Shown here piece by piece: positions 38,091 to 46,533 of a stretch of 64,000 bases of DNA. The stretch lies in contig CAZCVI010000007.1 of assembly GCA_964502145.1 (NCBI GenBank), positions 62,001-126,000 on the forward strand. Reading direction: 5' to 3'. This DNA is from CAZCVI01 sp964502145 (GTDB taxonomy: Bacteria; Acidobacteriota; Aminicenantia; UBA2199). Below the pieces are notes generated by a model, which saw nothing but the letters and a program-made list of their open reading frames with translations, did not search any database and was not told where the DNA came from. Position numbers and translations under genes: made by a program. Numbering within the stretch: the first letter of the stretch is position 1; every line of letters begins with the position of its first letter.

Positions 38091-40214
38091 TTACGAAATC
38101 GCTTGCAGTTCCTCTCTTAAAAGGGGCGTCACCTGATAGTTTTGATGCGCTTGGTCATATTCGATCAGACCCAACCGTATTCCTTCAACCAGTAAAGGGG
38201 GCCAGTTTTTTAAACCGGCTTTGGTGGCCATAAGAGACACATCTTTCTCCACTATGGGTCTATTAAAGCGACTGAGGCCACATAAAAATTTAACCAGTTC
38301 TTGGCTGCTTCGCTGATACAATTCTCGGAGCTTGTGCTGCTGGATGAAGGCGTCTCGTTTTTTTTGAATGGATGGCGTTAATTGCTCTTCTTCCACGGAA
38401 GATATCTGCGCCATCCATTGGTCCAATATCTCCATGAACAAGGGATTCCCTTGACCGGCGCTCATAAAGTCCAGAGCCTTCGCGCCCTTTTTATATTCTA
38501 AAAGATGTTCCAATTGCAGCATTTTTTTCATTTGCTGGGATTCGGAAAAACTGGTGAGATAAACATGCTCCAATCGTTGGGCAATCCAATCTTGGTTTTG
38601 CTGGGTCAAGGAAAACCCATAAGAACTGGTCATAATCAATTGGGTCATTTTCCCACTAATAGGCAGATAATGAAGCAAGGTTTTTAATAATTCGGCAGCT
38701 TCAGCAAGAAGGCAACCGGGTTGACCCGTAGCCACACCTTCGATGTTTTGCTCAAAATCATCCAACAGGATCACGTAACGCCCCTCTTTAAAACTAGCGG
38801 CACAGAGTTGGGATAATTTATCTTTGGTCTCATTCTGCCGGGAAAGGATAGCCATTCCTTTTTTATCCTGGGATATAATAAAGGCCTCTTTTAAGGCGGC
38901 TTCCAAACTAAAAGAATTGAGCACTCCATGAACAATGATCTCGGTAAAATCAGGTAAGCGCTCACAAATCTTGGCAGCTAAACAACTTTTCCCCAAGCCA
39001 GCGGGGCCCAACAGCAACAGGCCAACCTTTTCATAATCTTGTTGTAATGAACGTAAACTCTGTTGTATTTGTCGACGACGCCCGATAAACCCTTCCGCTA
39101 ACGTTTTAACCCTGCTGTTTCGCAAATAGATGTCTTTCATGCGCCGGGGCGTGGGTTTCGTTTTTTGACCTTGGGTCACGATGGGATTTAATGCCAAACC
39201 ACTGCTAAACAATCTTAATAATGACCAGTCGTTTCTTTTATCCATGGGGAAATTCTCTTGCAACTCATACCGCGCCCGTTGCACGGCTTCAAGAATGGAT
39301 TTCCCACGACTTAATTCATGGAACAATTTCTCTTCGACCAATATGGCCTGGCTATCACTGACAGAACGGCCCCAACCCAATACGGCGGGCACATTATGGC
39401 GCTCTACCAATAGATGCGCAAAGGATACGGCATCAAAATGGTTGTCACTATCAGGAGTCTCACCGGTTCGACAGCCGGATAAAAATAACAATCGTGGTGG
39501 ATTCTCCAGTAATGCATTATTCCACAGTTCATCGGGGGATACTTGCTGCATTTCTCCGAATTCATCTTCCATGACGAAATAAGGACAACCATTGGCTGCT
39601 ATATTGGCATGACCGGAAAGATGAACAATATCAAACTGCTGCTGCTCCAATTGACGGGACAAACCAACCAAAGAACCAGAATCCTCCACTTCGATATCAA
39701 TGGGTAAATTCTTGGTGATATTAAAAATGGTTTCCTCTTCTGCTTCATAATCCAATTCAGGTTTAATATCCTTGGCAGAACAAGCCATAAAGAGGAATTT
39801 AAGGGGACGGTTATGGGGAACCATGGGTTTTATTTTGCCCCAATCGGTTACCCAACGAATGAGATGCATTTTCTGGCGCAGTAAGAATTCCCCTTCATCG
39901 GCTACCAGTTCAAATGGCCAGTCGGAAGTGAGTGGACAGGTTCGTAAATAAACCTGAAGGGTTTGGCCCTGTTGGTGGGCCTGGGTCAAGGCTCGTTTAA
40001 AATGCCGGGAATCGCCATCAAGGAAACGAAACAGTTTTTCTCCGATAGTTTTTTGATCATTGGGTTCTTGCCAAAGATGGAGGGCTTCTTCTGCGGTAAT
40101 CGGGGTTTTCTGGGAGAACCAATCGCGGGTTTTGGTTAGGACATTGTCCCAGATGATATGAAAAACAGTTTCTTCTTGGGTGGCTTCAATGGTGACATTA
40201 TATATGACGGGCAT
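38091..40214 (-). CDS. CHAT peptidase-STAND NTPase without TPRs
   Basis: 707 aa. The N-terminal domain (1-80, shared with two paralogs and two fossils) is followed by a CHAT domain with catalytic His in VHLSGHANI near residue 200 and Cys in LFLSGCRTGE near 246, both intact. A STAND-type NTPase follows: GFIGRRRQIQQ (hhGRxxE-like), Walker A GPAGLGKS near 397, Walker B VILLDDFEQN, and TQLIMTSSYGF in the sensor position, then a winged-helix-like segment ending LREELQAIS. Unlike the 1068- and 1134-aa paralogs it ends before any TPR, so a sensor may be supplied separately. It lies 9 bp downstream of the trypsin-like protease gene with AGGAGAATAAA before the ATG; the two are almost certainly one operon. 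Predicted to be a nucleotide-switched caspase-like effector (inference). Confidence 0.9.
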   Translation of the reverse strand: MPVIYNVTIEATQEETVFHIIWDNVLTKTRDWFSQKTPITAEEALHLWQEPNDQKTIGEKLFRFLDGDSRHFKRALTQAHQQGQTLQVYLRTCPLTSDWPFELVADEGEFLLRQKMHLIRWVTDWGKIKPMVPHNRPLKFLFMACSAKDIKPELDYEAEEETIFNITKNLPIDIEVEDSGSLVGLSRQLEQQQFDIVHLSGHANIAANGCPYFVMEDEFGEMQQVSPDELWNNALLENPPRLLFLSGCRTGETPDSDNHFDAVSFAHLLVERHNVPAVLGWGRSVSDSQAILVEEKLFHELSRGKSILEAVQRARYELQENFPMDKRNDWSLLRLFSSGLALNPIVTQGQKTKPTPRRMKDIYLRNSRVKTLAEGFIGRRRQIQQSLRSLQQDYEKVGLLLLGPAGLGKSCLAAKICERLPDFTEIIVHGVLNSFSLEAALKEAFIISQDKKGMAILSRQNETKDKLSQLCAASFKEGRYVILLDDFEQNIEGVATGQPGCLLAEAAELLKTLLHYLPISGKMTQLIMTSSYGFSLTQQNQDWIAQRLEHVYLTSFSESQQMKKMLQLEHLLEYKKGAKALDFMSAGQGNPLFMEILDQWMAQISSVEEEQLTPSIQKKRDAFIQQHKLRELYQRSSQELVKFLCGLSRFNRPIVEKDVSLMATKAGLKNWPPLLVEGIRLGLIEYDQAHQNYQVTPLLREELQAIS

Positions 40215-40223
40215 TTTATTCTC

Positions 40224-41456
40224 CTATGACTTATTTTTAGCAAATCTTGCACGTTCTTGCTCTACTGGTTCTCTGAACACTGAACTCCGGGTACATCCAG
40301 ATAACGGGGTATTTTCGCCGGGTTTGGGATAAACAAGAGAAATCCAACATTTGTCTAATAATCTATAATCCTGGTCATACCCTTTTACAGCCATACCAAT
40401 GACGTCATGGGTTTCCATATCAAACACGGGGGAACCGCTGTTACCCATGAAGACATCGAGATCGGCGGAAAAAAGACATTCAGATTCTGTATCCTGAATA
40501 TGTGCGCCGGTGGCAAATTTTAAAGGTAAGCCGGCGGGATGGCCGATGGTATAGATGGATTGACCTATAGAAATCAGAGACTGCGCCAACTTCGCTATGT
40601 ATTGCCCTTCGACCTTGCGATCTAGCCTGAGTAACCCCCAATCCGGGGTCTTTTTGTCCCTGTTACATTGAATACCTATAAATTCAGCACCGTGATAAAC
40701 CTTTTCTTTGGGAACCTGGGTAATAGCTGTGAAGGCATTTTCCATTTTATACCCGAAAACAACGCGGAAGTCCTGGGGGTTTCTGCCACTTTGCAAGAAA
40801 TGACCGGCAGTGGCCACGACATCGTCACTGACGAGGAAGCAAGTACACGCGTACTTGGCTGCAATGGGTTGATTGCTGAAGCGTTCACAATCACACAGAC
40901 TGAAGGTTTTTTTATAGTCTTTGACGTTCAGGGTGGCCCATTCGTTTTTAATGGTTACGCAATCATCGAAACAAATCATAGCCACGGCATCATGATTCTT
41001 TTTGATATTATTCAGTTTTTTTAAATCTGTTTGCCTGATCAGCTTTTGGAAGTTTTCTTCATCTATCGGACGGTTCTTTGATTGCACCGTATCGGCTGGT
41101 GTTGGATTATTGTAGGCTAACACGATTTCCTCCAGTTCATAAAAATCCAAGCGGTCATCGTCCGCGATGATGCCCCTGCGGTGTTTGTCATCTGTTTCCT
41201 CTTTTTTTTCTCCCTTCGCTTCATCTTTAAGCATTTTAACCAGGTCGTTGTCTGAGTATTTTTTATACTTCTCACTGGGTTTTGAGGCTGAATCATACAA
41301 TTTTTTGATACGTGCCATTATTTCATTTCGTTCTGGGGTTCCTTGGGGGTCATGCCAAAGGATATCACCCGGCTTTATTTTTTGAGCGCCACGGGCGATC
41401 AGTTCCCGGTCTAATTCTTCAAAAGCATTATCATTCACTGGTTTTTGCTGACTCAT
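40224..41456 (-). CDS. trypsin-like serine protease with extra N-terminal domain
   Basis: 410 aa, no signal peptide, so presumably cytoplasmic. Residues 1-110 form a helical domain (FEELDRELIARGAQKI...NEIMARIKKLYD) also found in the protein at 57399; I infer an adaptor-type domain. Protease domain about 175-385 with an intact triad: His in VVATAGHFL, Asp in KTPDWGLLRLD, Ser in GNSGSPVF; also IYTIGHPAGLPLKF as in Glu/Ser-endopeptidase-like trypsins. Start ATG 41456 with AGGAGG upstream. A promoter is visible (TTACCA, 18 bp, TATAAT). Followed at 9 bp by the CHAT-STAND gene, giving a two-protease operon. Family knowledge: trypsin-like and caspase-like peptidases coupled to STAND NTPases recur in predicted bacterial conflict or regulated-death systems. 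Confidence 0.9.
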   Translation of the reverse strand: MSQQKPVNDNAFEELDRELIARGAQKIKPGDILWHDPQGTPERNEIMARIKKLYDSASKPSEKYKKYSDNDLVKMLKDEAKGEKKEETDDKHRRGIIADDDRLDFYELEEIVLAYNNPTPADTVQSKNRPIDEENFQKLIRQTDLKKLNNIKKNHDAVAMICFDDCVTIKNEWATLNVKDYKKTFSLCDCERFSNQPIAAKYACTCFLVSDDVVATAGHFLQSGRNPQDFRVVFGYKMENAFTAITQVPKEKVYHGAEFIGIQCNRDKKTPDWGLLRLDRKVEGQYIAKLAQSLISIGQSIYTIGHPAGLPLKFATGAHIQDTESECLFSADLDVFMGNSGSPVFDMETHDVIGMAVKGYDQDYRLLDKCWISLVYPKPGENTPLSGCTRSSVFREPVEQERARFAKNKS

Positions 41457-41496
41457 GATATGTGTTCCTCCTTATTTTACTTGATGTTTATCGTTT

Positions 41497-41526
41497 ATTA
41501 TAGCTCTATTTTTTAGAAAATGGTAA
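41497..41526 (-). promoter_or_regulatory. promoter of the protease/CHAT-STAND operon
   Basis: Minus strand TTACCA (41526-41521), 18-bp spacer, TATAAT (41502-41497), 41 bp before the ATG at 41456. The -10 is a perfect consensus; the -35 matches 4 of 6. It lacks both the family-1 repeat and the family-2 TGCACAA box, so this operon appears to be regulated separately. Confidence 0.5.
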
Positions 41527-41578
41527 CATATTAAAAGATTTTTTATCCTAAATGCACCGTCACGTTTTTAAGAGCTCG

Positions 41579-41620
41579 GTGGACCAAGTGGACTTACTGG
41601 ACTTACTGGACCAAGTGGAC
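41579..41620. repeat. 9-bp phased repeat (GTCCANNNN family)
   Basis: On the plus strand units GGACCAAGT, GGACTTACT, GGACTTACT, GGACCAAGT follow one another at exactly 9 bp, then GGAC. On the other strand they read GTCCANNNN. The same phasing occurs at 55061-55095 with different variable positions. It is non-coding and lies between the AraC-type gene and the protease promoter. Confidence 0.6.
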
Positions 41621-41681
41621 AAAAAAAGTTGAAAAAGTCTTTGATCACCGGATGCACAAGTAATAGTGGCTTTTGGGTCTC

Positions 41682-42065
41682 TCATGCGTGACCACTTTTT
41701 AATTCGCGGTATCGTCCTGGCACGATACCGTAGTACTCTTTGAATTTCCTTATGAAATAATCGCAGGTACAGAAGCCGATTTTCTCCGAGACCTCTTTGA
41801 CTTTAATGTCCTGGTAGGTTTTTAACAGGAAGGCCGCACGGCTCATTTTTTCCTTGAATAAAAAAGCTTCCAGGGTCATATTGGTGGTGTTTTTGAATTG
41901 TCGGGACAATTTGCTCCGGTCGATTTTGAAGGAATAGGCCAGTACACAGACGGATAGATTGGCAAATTCATTGTCAGTCACGGTCATGACATATTGAATG
42001 ATTTGATCCGCCACATTTTTCCCGGTCATTTTTTGCTCTAGGTTTACTGATAAATCATTGTTCAT
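41682..42065 (-). CDS. AraC-type transcriptional regulator (DNA-binding domain only)
   Basis: 127 aa from the ATG at 42065, which has AGGAGGTAATACC upstream. The frame is open further up, but those codons overlap the promoter repeat and -10. The C-terminal 100 residues are an AraC double helix-turn-helix: LSVCVLAYSFKIDRSKLSRQFK (first), then the family signature MSRAAFLLKTYQDIKVKEVSEKIGFCTCDYFIRKFKEYYGIVPGRYRE (second). There is only a short N-terminal tail and no sugar-binding or receiver domain, so activity is probably set by expression level or a partner. Its own promoter carries the 21-bp direct repeat found at two other operons. AraC proteins bind such direct repeats, with about two helical turns between sites, next to the -35. 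I infer it is an autoregulator and the activator of the family-1 regulon. Confidence 0.88.
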   Translation of the reverse strand: MNNDLSVNLEQKMTGKNVADQIIQYVMTVTDNEFANLSVCVLAYSFKIDRSKLSRQFKNTTNMTLEAFLFKEKMSRAAFLLKTYQDIKVKEVSEKIGFCTCDYFIRKFKEYYGIVPGRYRELKSGHA

Positions 42066-42097
42066 GGTATTACCTCCTATACTCATGTTATGCAATG

Positions 42098-42161
42098 ATT
42101 CTATTGCACTCCCAGATTCCCAGCAATAAAAATAATCCACAAAGCTTGCAAAATAGTCCAC
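42098..42161 (-). promoter_or_regulatory. family-1 promoter of the AraC-type gene
   Basis: Minus strand GTGGACTATTTTGCAAGC (from 42161) and, 21 bp on, GTGGATTATTTTTATTGC (from 42140). The -10 TAGAAT (42103-42098) starts 37 bp after the second repeat begins and ends 33 bp before the ATG. Both distances equal those of the 27-kb operon promoter. Confidence 0.7.
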
Positions 42162-42257
42162 GATGAAAAAAGGACCATGATTTTTCGGATTAAAGGATAA
42201 CCAGGATGAAAGAAAAGTTAGGAAAAAGAAATGACTGATCGTGGTTAAACCTTTTTT

Positions 42258-45200
42258 TTACCCTTCACCTATCTCAGCCAATAGATCCGCGATTACGTGT
42301 GAATGGTCATTGTCTGAACCGAATAGTTCATCAAAAATAATGAGCGCCATTTTATAATATTTTTTAGCTTCTTTCTTTTTCTCAACGTCTGGCATATCCA
42401 GATAGGCTTTGCCCAGGTTACTTAATGCAACCGCGATAGTCACATGGGGTCTGGCATAAACTTCCCACAAGAGGGTGACGGCCTCTTCATAATATTCTAT
42501 GGCTTTGTCCCGCTGACCCAAATCAAAACAGGCGGTGCCTAGATTATTCAAATCCACGGCCACATCCGGGTGTTTTTCTCCCAATTCCAAGCGATCCAAA
42601 TCAAGCGCTTCAGAATAAAACTTGACCGCTTCCTCGTATCTACCTAAATTTGCATAAACTGCGCCCAGATTCCCCTTGACACTGGCGATTTGAAGATTCT
42701 TGTTTTCCGCCATGGTTTCCCAACTGGTCAATGCCTTTAAAAAATAGGCAAGTGCTTTTTTATAATCCCGCTGACTATTCCACATTGTACCCAAATTATT
42801 CCAGAGATTCCCCATCATATCAGGATGGGTGCTGGCGTAATCCATTTGGTCTGCAATATTCAAGGCTGCCTCGTAATACGCCATGGCTTTTTGAGGTTGC
42901 GCTAAAACACCCCAGGCCGCGCCCAGATTATTTAAATCCATGACTACCGTATGATGGTTTTCGCCGTGAATGTTGCGGTGAATAGCCAATGTTTGTTCAT
43001 AAGTAGAGACCGCAGTATCGTATTCCCCCAAGTGCTTCATTGTGGCAGCGGTTTCACTTAATAATAAGGCATCATGCTCATTGGCTGGTTCCTTTTTTTT
43101 CTGTCCCAACACCCACAGTGCTACCCGCCGCGATTCCTGCAACGCCACCTGTGGAGATTCCCATAGCTCTGGATTGTCTCTAAAATGTTTCACCAAACGG
43201 CCACCTAACTCAGACGCGGCATCATCTTCGCCACACTTCAATGCATGATATATATACTCTTCCGCTAGGATGTGATCCATAGATTCCTGGGATTCACGTA
43301 TGGCTTTATAATATAAAAATGCGGCGTGGTGACAGGATATGGGTTCCGGTAATGTGGATAGTAATTCTTCCCGTAAATGAGGGGTTACTTGATAGGTTTG
43401 GCAGGTTTGGTCAAACTCGATTAAACTTAACCCCATGCCCATCTTCAACAATTCCTGCCACGATCCCAATCCGATTTTCTCTGACACCTGCCGAACCCCC
43501 TCTATTTGTACTGGTTTTCGATAAATACTGAATCGGCTAAAAAAAGTTTTCAACTCTTCACCACCCCGATGAAGCAGTTGCCGAAGCAGGTGTTTCCGAA
43601 TGAATTCTTCCTGTTTATTTTTAATAGATGCCAACAATTGAGGAGCTTTTTCTGTGGCAATTCTTTTTACTAATTCATCGATTTCCTCCATTAACCGGGG
43701 ATTGCCCAATCCAGCGGAAAACAAATTCGGAACTAAAAACGAGAATTCATAGTTAAGGATATTTAATAATTGCCTCTGCTTTTTAAACTGTTCCGCTTCA
43801 CGGAAACCCGTGAGCCATATTTTTTTCAGCTTTTCCGCTACCACCTCCCTGTCCTTGATGGTAATAGAAAAATCATACCTGCTAGTAATAATCAGTTGTG
43901 TCATTTTCCCACTATAGGCTAAGGATTGAAGCAAAACGCTTAATAAATCCGCTGCCTCCACCCGTAATCTTCCCGATGGATCATTTTCCCATCCCTCAAC
44001 ATTTTGTTCAAAATCATCCAGCAAGATAATATAGTTTTTCTTTAAAAAAACCTTGGCACAAAGGTTTGCCAATTTCTCAGCCATCGTCATTTTTTGTTGG
44101 GATAAAATTTGCTGTCCTTTCTTATCTTGTGAAATAGTAAAAGCAAGCCTTAATGCCTCTTGCATGGTATTTTCATCCAGTTTGCCGCAAACAATAATCA
44201 AAGAATGATTAAAAAAACGCTCACTAATCTTTCCAGCCAGACAGCTTTTCCCCAATCCACCCATACCCAGAATTAACACACCTATTTTGTCTTTTGCTTG
44301 TGTTAAGACAGACAAGCTTTGCTGCAATTGCCGCCGTCGTCCAACAAAACCCTCTTTTAATACCTGGACATTACTCTCTCCCAAATACGTATAAACCATA
44401 TTTCTGGGCTGCGTTTTTGGTGGTTGTCCTTCTGTTACAATTGCATTTAATGGTCTCCCATCGCTAAACATACGAAGTAACGGCCAAGCGGGATCGGTAG
44501 TGTCAGCAAATTCCTTTATTAATTCCAAACGGGATCGTTTTACCGCATCAAGAATACTAACACCGCGACTCAATTCATGATAAAATATTTTCCCTGCATG
44601 AATGGCTTGATCATCAGACACCGAACGTCCCCACCCCAGTACAGCCGGGACATGATACTTTTCCACCAACACATGGGCAAAGGAAAAAACCGCATCATCA
44701 TCTGGTTCCAGACCAGTTGAACAACAGGACAAAAACAACAGTCTTGGTGCATGTTCAACCAATGCCTCGTGCCACAGTTCTTCAGGGAATACCTGCCGTG
44801 AATGACCCGTTTCACTCTCCATCATTAAATACGGACCTCTTTCTGGGTCAATATCTGCAAGGCAAGAGAGGTGGAGCACATCGTATTCTTCTATTTCCAA
44901 TTTTCTCTTTAATCCTGCCAATGAACCGGAATCTTCCACTTCCATTTGGATAGCCAAATGTTCTGTGATTTGAAAAATCGCTTCCTCTTCCCGTTCGAAA
45001 TCCAGTTCTGGTTTCACATCCACAGCAGAACAGGCCATAAACAACATTCTTAATGGCCTTTTTTGGGGAGAACACGTTTGTTTCGCCCCCCACTCTGATA
45101 CTTGACGCACCACGTGTACCTGCGAAGGAACCAAAAACTCCCCATCCAATGCCAGCAATTCAAAAGGCCAATCGGCCACTTCTTTGCAAGTAATTAAATG

Positions 45201-45464
45201 GAGATATAGGGATTCCCCCAGGTGCTTTGCCTCGGTGAGTGCCCTTTTCAAATGGGCGGCATCACCATCCAAGAAATGAAACAGTTTCTCGCCAAGTTCC
45301 AATTGATGACGGGGTTGCTGCCATAGGCGCAATATTTCTGCCGGTATCACATCAATGGCCTGCGTAAACCAATCGCGGGCGGGGGTGGTTTTATTTTCCC
45401 AGGTAATGGTGAAACGGTCTTTTTCTTTGGTTAGTTCGATGGTTAAATGATATAAAATAGACAT
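42258..45464 (-). CDS. CHAT-STAND-TPR protein with the CHAT catalytic histidine lost
   Basis: 1068 aa. Same order as the protein at 38091-40214: N-terminal domain MSILYHLTIE, CHAT domain, STAND NTPase (GFVGRRRQLQQ, Walker A GMGGLGKS near 400, Walker B IILLDDFEQN, ITSRYDFS), winged helix, then 7-8 TPRs of the kinesin-light-chain type from about 780 (for example VAVDLNNLGTACFDLGQRDKAIEYYEEA). In the CHAT domain the His position reads LHLSCLADI instead of VHLSGHANI (codon CTT in place of CAT/CAC); the Cys remains (LFLSCCSTG, near 245). It is therefore probably a catalytically dead CHAT, perhaps a sensor or decoy. The open frame and conserved NTPase argue against a pseudogene. Start after AAGGAGAGAAC; family-2 promoter upstream. 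Confidence 0.9.
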   Translation of the reverse strand: MSILYHLTIELTKEKDRFTITWENKTTPARDWFTQAIDVIPAEILRLWQQPRHQLELGEKLFHFLDGDAAHLKRALTEAKHLGESLYLHLITCKEVADWPFELLALDGEFLVPSQVHVVRQVSEWGAKQTCSPQKRPLRMLFMACSAVDVKPELDFEREEEAIFQITEHLAIQMEVEDSGSLAGLKRKLEIEEYDVLHLSCLADIDPERGPYLMMESETGHSRQVFPEELWHEALVEHAPRLLFLSCCSTGLEPDDDAVFSFAHVLVEKYHVPAVLGWGRSVSDDQAIHAGKIFYHELSRGVSILDAVKRSRLELIKEFADTTDPAWPLLRMFSDGRPLNAIVTEGQPPKTQPRNMVYTYLGESNVQVLKEGFVGRRRQLQQSLSVLTQAKDKIGVLILGMGGLGKSCLAGKISERFFNHSLIIVCGKLDENTMQEALRLAFTISQDKKGQQILSQQKMTMAEKLANLCAKVFLKKNYIILLDDFEQNVEGWENDPSGRLRVEAADLLSVLLQSLAYSGKMTQLIITSRYDFSITIKDREVVAEKLKKIWLTGFREAEQFKKQRQLLNILNYEFSFLVPNLFSAGLGNPRLMEEIDELVKRIATEKAPQLLASIKNKQEEFIRKHLLRQLLHRGGEELKTFFSRFSIYRKPVQIEGVRQVSEKIGLGSWQELLKMGMGLSLIEFDQTCQTYQVTPHLREELLSTLPEPISCHHAAFLYYKAIRESQESMDHILAEEYIYHALKCGEDDAASELGGRLVKHFRDNPELWESPQVALQESRRVALWVLGQKKKEPANEHDALLLSETAATMKHLGEYDTAVSTYEQTLAIHRNIHGENHHTVVMDLNNLGAAWGVLAQPQKAMAYYEAALNIADQMDYASTHPDMMGNLWNNLGTMWNSQRDYKKALAYFLKALTSWETMAENKNLQIASVKGNLGAVYANLGRYEEAVKFYSEALDLDRLELGEKHPDVAVDLNNLGTACFDLGQRDKAIEYYEEAVTLLWEVYARPHVTIAVALSNLGKAYLDMPDVEKKKEAKKYYKMALIIFDELFGSDNDHSHVIADLLAEIGEG

Positions 45465-45556
45465 GTTCTCTCCTTATCTGTGGTTCGAGACTGGCACGAA
45501 TTTTTCAAATTCATTTTCCTTCAATACGCATGATTCCTTATTAGAATCAAGAGTAG

Positions 45557-45602
45557 TTTATACCACATCAAAACCCCAATGTAAATCCTCAACCTTGTGC
45601 AA
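45557..45602 (-). promoter_or_regulatory. family-2 promoter of the CHAT-STAND-TPR gene ending at 42258
   Basis: Minus strand TTGCACAA (45602-45595), nine bases, TTTACA (45585-45580), 17 bp, TATAAA (45562-45557), preceded by GTGG. This is the best-matching copy together with the one at 46534. It is divergent from the copy at 45681-45726. Confidence 0.7.
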
Positions 45603-45629
45603 ATCGCCGGAGAAAACAGACGCACGTAG

Positions 45630-45648
45630 AAGCGGCATCATGCCGCTT
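45630..45648. repeat. near-perfect palindrome in a divergent intergenic region
   Basis: AAGCGGCAT, one base, ATGCCGCTT. It lies between the two divergent family-2 promoters in the 392-bp gap 45465-45856. It shares the AAGCGGC/GCCGCTT stem with the hairpin at 38047-38069. Could be a repressor site, terminator or dispersed palindrome. Confidence 0.5.
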
Positions 45649-45680
45649 TCCCCGTAAAGCTTTTTACCCACTATAACTCA

Positions 45681-45726
45681 ATGCACAAGATTGCTGGTTT
45701 ACAACACGATAACAATATGGTAGCCA
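45681..45726 (+). promoter_or_regulatory. family-2 promoter-like site upstream of the toxin-antitoxin pair
   Basis: ATGCACAA (45681-45688), nine bases, TTTACA (45698-45703), 17 bp, then TAGCCA preceded by TATGG; the -10 is degraded. Bases 45682-45704 are identical to 46535-46557. No CHAT gene follows; the toxin-antitoxin pair starts 131 bp on with its own promoter. Confidence 0.55.
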
Positions 45727-45812
45727 AACACCGAGCTTTTTTTCACAGTTCTACCACGAAAAAGATTAAATTTGGAAGTTTGGGGAAAAAGAATAAAAGT
45801 ATGCGTCTAGTA

Positions 45813-45841
45813 TTGACATTTCCCGCTATCGGGGTTATATA
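45813..45841 (+). promoter_or_regulatory. sigma70-type promoter of the toxin-antitoxin pair, with palindrome in the spacer
   Basis: TTGACA (45813-45818), 17-bp spacer, TATATA (45836-45841), followed by GGAGGTAAT and the ATG at 45857. The spacer contains CCCGCTATCGGG, an inverted repeat placed where an autorepressing antitoxin would block RNA polymerase (inference). Confidence 0.7.
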
Positions 45842-45856
45842 TTATATGGAGGTAAT

Positions 45857-46072
45857 ATGGCATCCATACCGTTAAACAAAAATGAAACTGTAACCATAAA
45901 CAGGCAGGAACTATATGAAATAGTTTCAATGGCTGTTTACGATGCCATAGCGCGCTTGGATTTTTTAACTGCCGATGATTTTAGCGCACGCAAACAGGCA
46001 ATGGAAGAATTAGAGTGCGGCGAAGCCATTCATTGGAATGATTACTTAGAAGAAAGGGGTATTCATCGTTGA
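45857..46072 (+). CDS. putative type II antitoxin
   Basis: 71 aa, MASIPLNKNETVTINRQELYEIVSMAV...DYLEERGIHR. It has a beta strand (ETVTINRQEL) then helices and ends in an acidic C-terminal segment, as in many small antitoxins that pair with RelE/ParE toxins. No specific family recognised. Ribosome site GGAGGTAAT just before the ATG. The stop overlaps the toxin's TTG start, so the pair is translationally coupled. Assignment rests on the neighbouring toxin. Confidence 0.75.
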   Translation: MASIPLNKNETVTINRQELYEIVSMAVYDAIARLDFLTADDFSARKQAMEELECGEAIHWNDYLEERGIHR

Positions 46073-46338
46073 CCTTCAACATAGTGGTTTCTAAGGAAGT
46101 CAGAAAATTTCTGGATAAAAAAGATAAAAAGTTTGTTCAAAAGGTTGACATGGCCTTTGAGGGTTTAAAGAACAATCCATATAACCATCCTGATCTTGAT
46201 TTGAAAAAAATGGTCAATTCTACGAACGATTACCGTATCAGAATCGGCAAATATCGTTTCATATATGCAGTGATAGAGTCAAAAATTCTTATATATGTTT
46301 ATAAAGCAGATTCCCGTGGTAGTGTTTATAAAAAATAG
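46069..46338 (+). CDS. RelE/ParE-superfamily toxin
   Basis: 89 aa from a TTG start (46069) overlapping the antitoxin stop. Pattern typical of the RelE/ParE fold: FNIVVSKEVRKFLDKKDKKF, LKNNPYNHPDLDLKKM, then DYRIRIGKYRFIYAVIESKILIYVYKADSRGSVYKK, with the basic RIRIGKYRFIY strand that carries catalytic residues in mRNA-cleaving members. Whether it cleaves mRNA (RelE) or poisons gyrase (ParE) cannot be told. The start codon is non-standard, but no ATG lies near and the frame matches the family from its first residue. Confidence 0.85.
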   Translation: MTFNIVVSKEVRKFLDKKDKKFVQKVDMAFEGLKNNPYNHPDLDLKKMVNSTNDYRIRIGKYRFIYAVIESKILIYVYKADSRGSVYKK

Positions 46339-46533
46339 TGGGCATTAATCAGGAAATGGCCTCTTTTTTCTTCGCGTTTTTTGGTTCTGTCTAGTAGGAA
46401 AACGGTGAGGGGTTGAGTGGGGGATGTAGAAGAGCCAATAATCGATTGCCAGTTAATGGGGGGAAAAATTTGGCTTATAATATCGTATAAAAAATGGAGA
46501 CAGGCAAAAAAAACTCTATGCCGCCAGTGGTCC

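Noticed and set aside
42066..42161. N-terminal extension of the AraC-type protein
   Set aside because: It overlaps the direct repeat and -10; AGGAGGT is placed for the ATG at 42065.
45681..45875. 64-codon plus-strand frame across the toxin-antitoxin promoter
   Set aside because: It covers two promoter elements, lacks a ribosome site and shows no protein-like composition.
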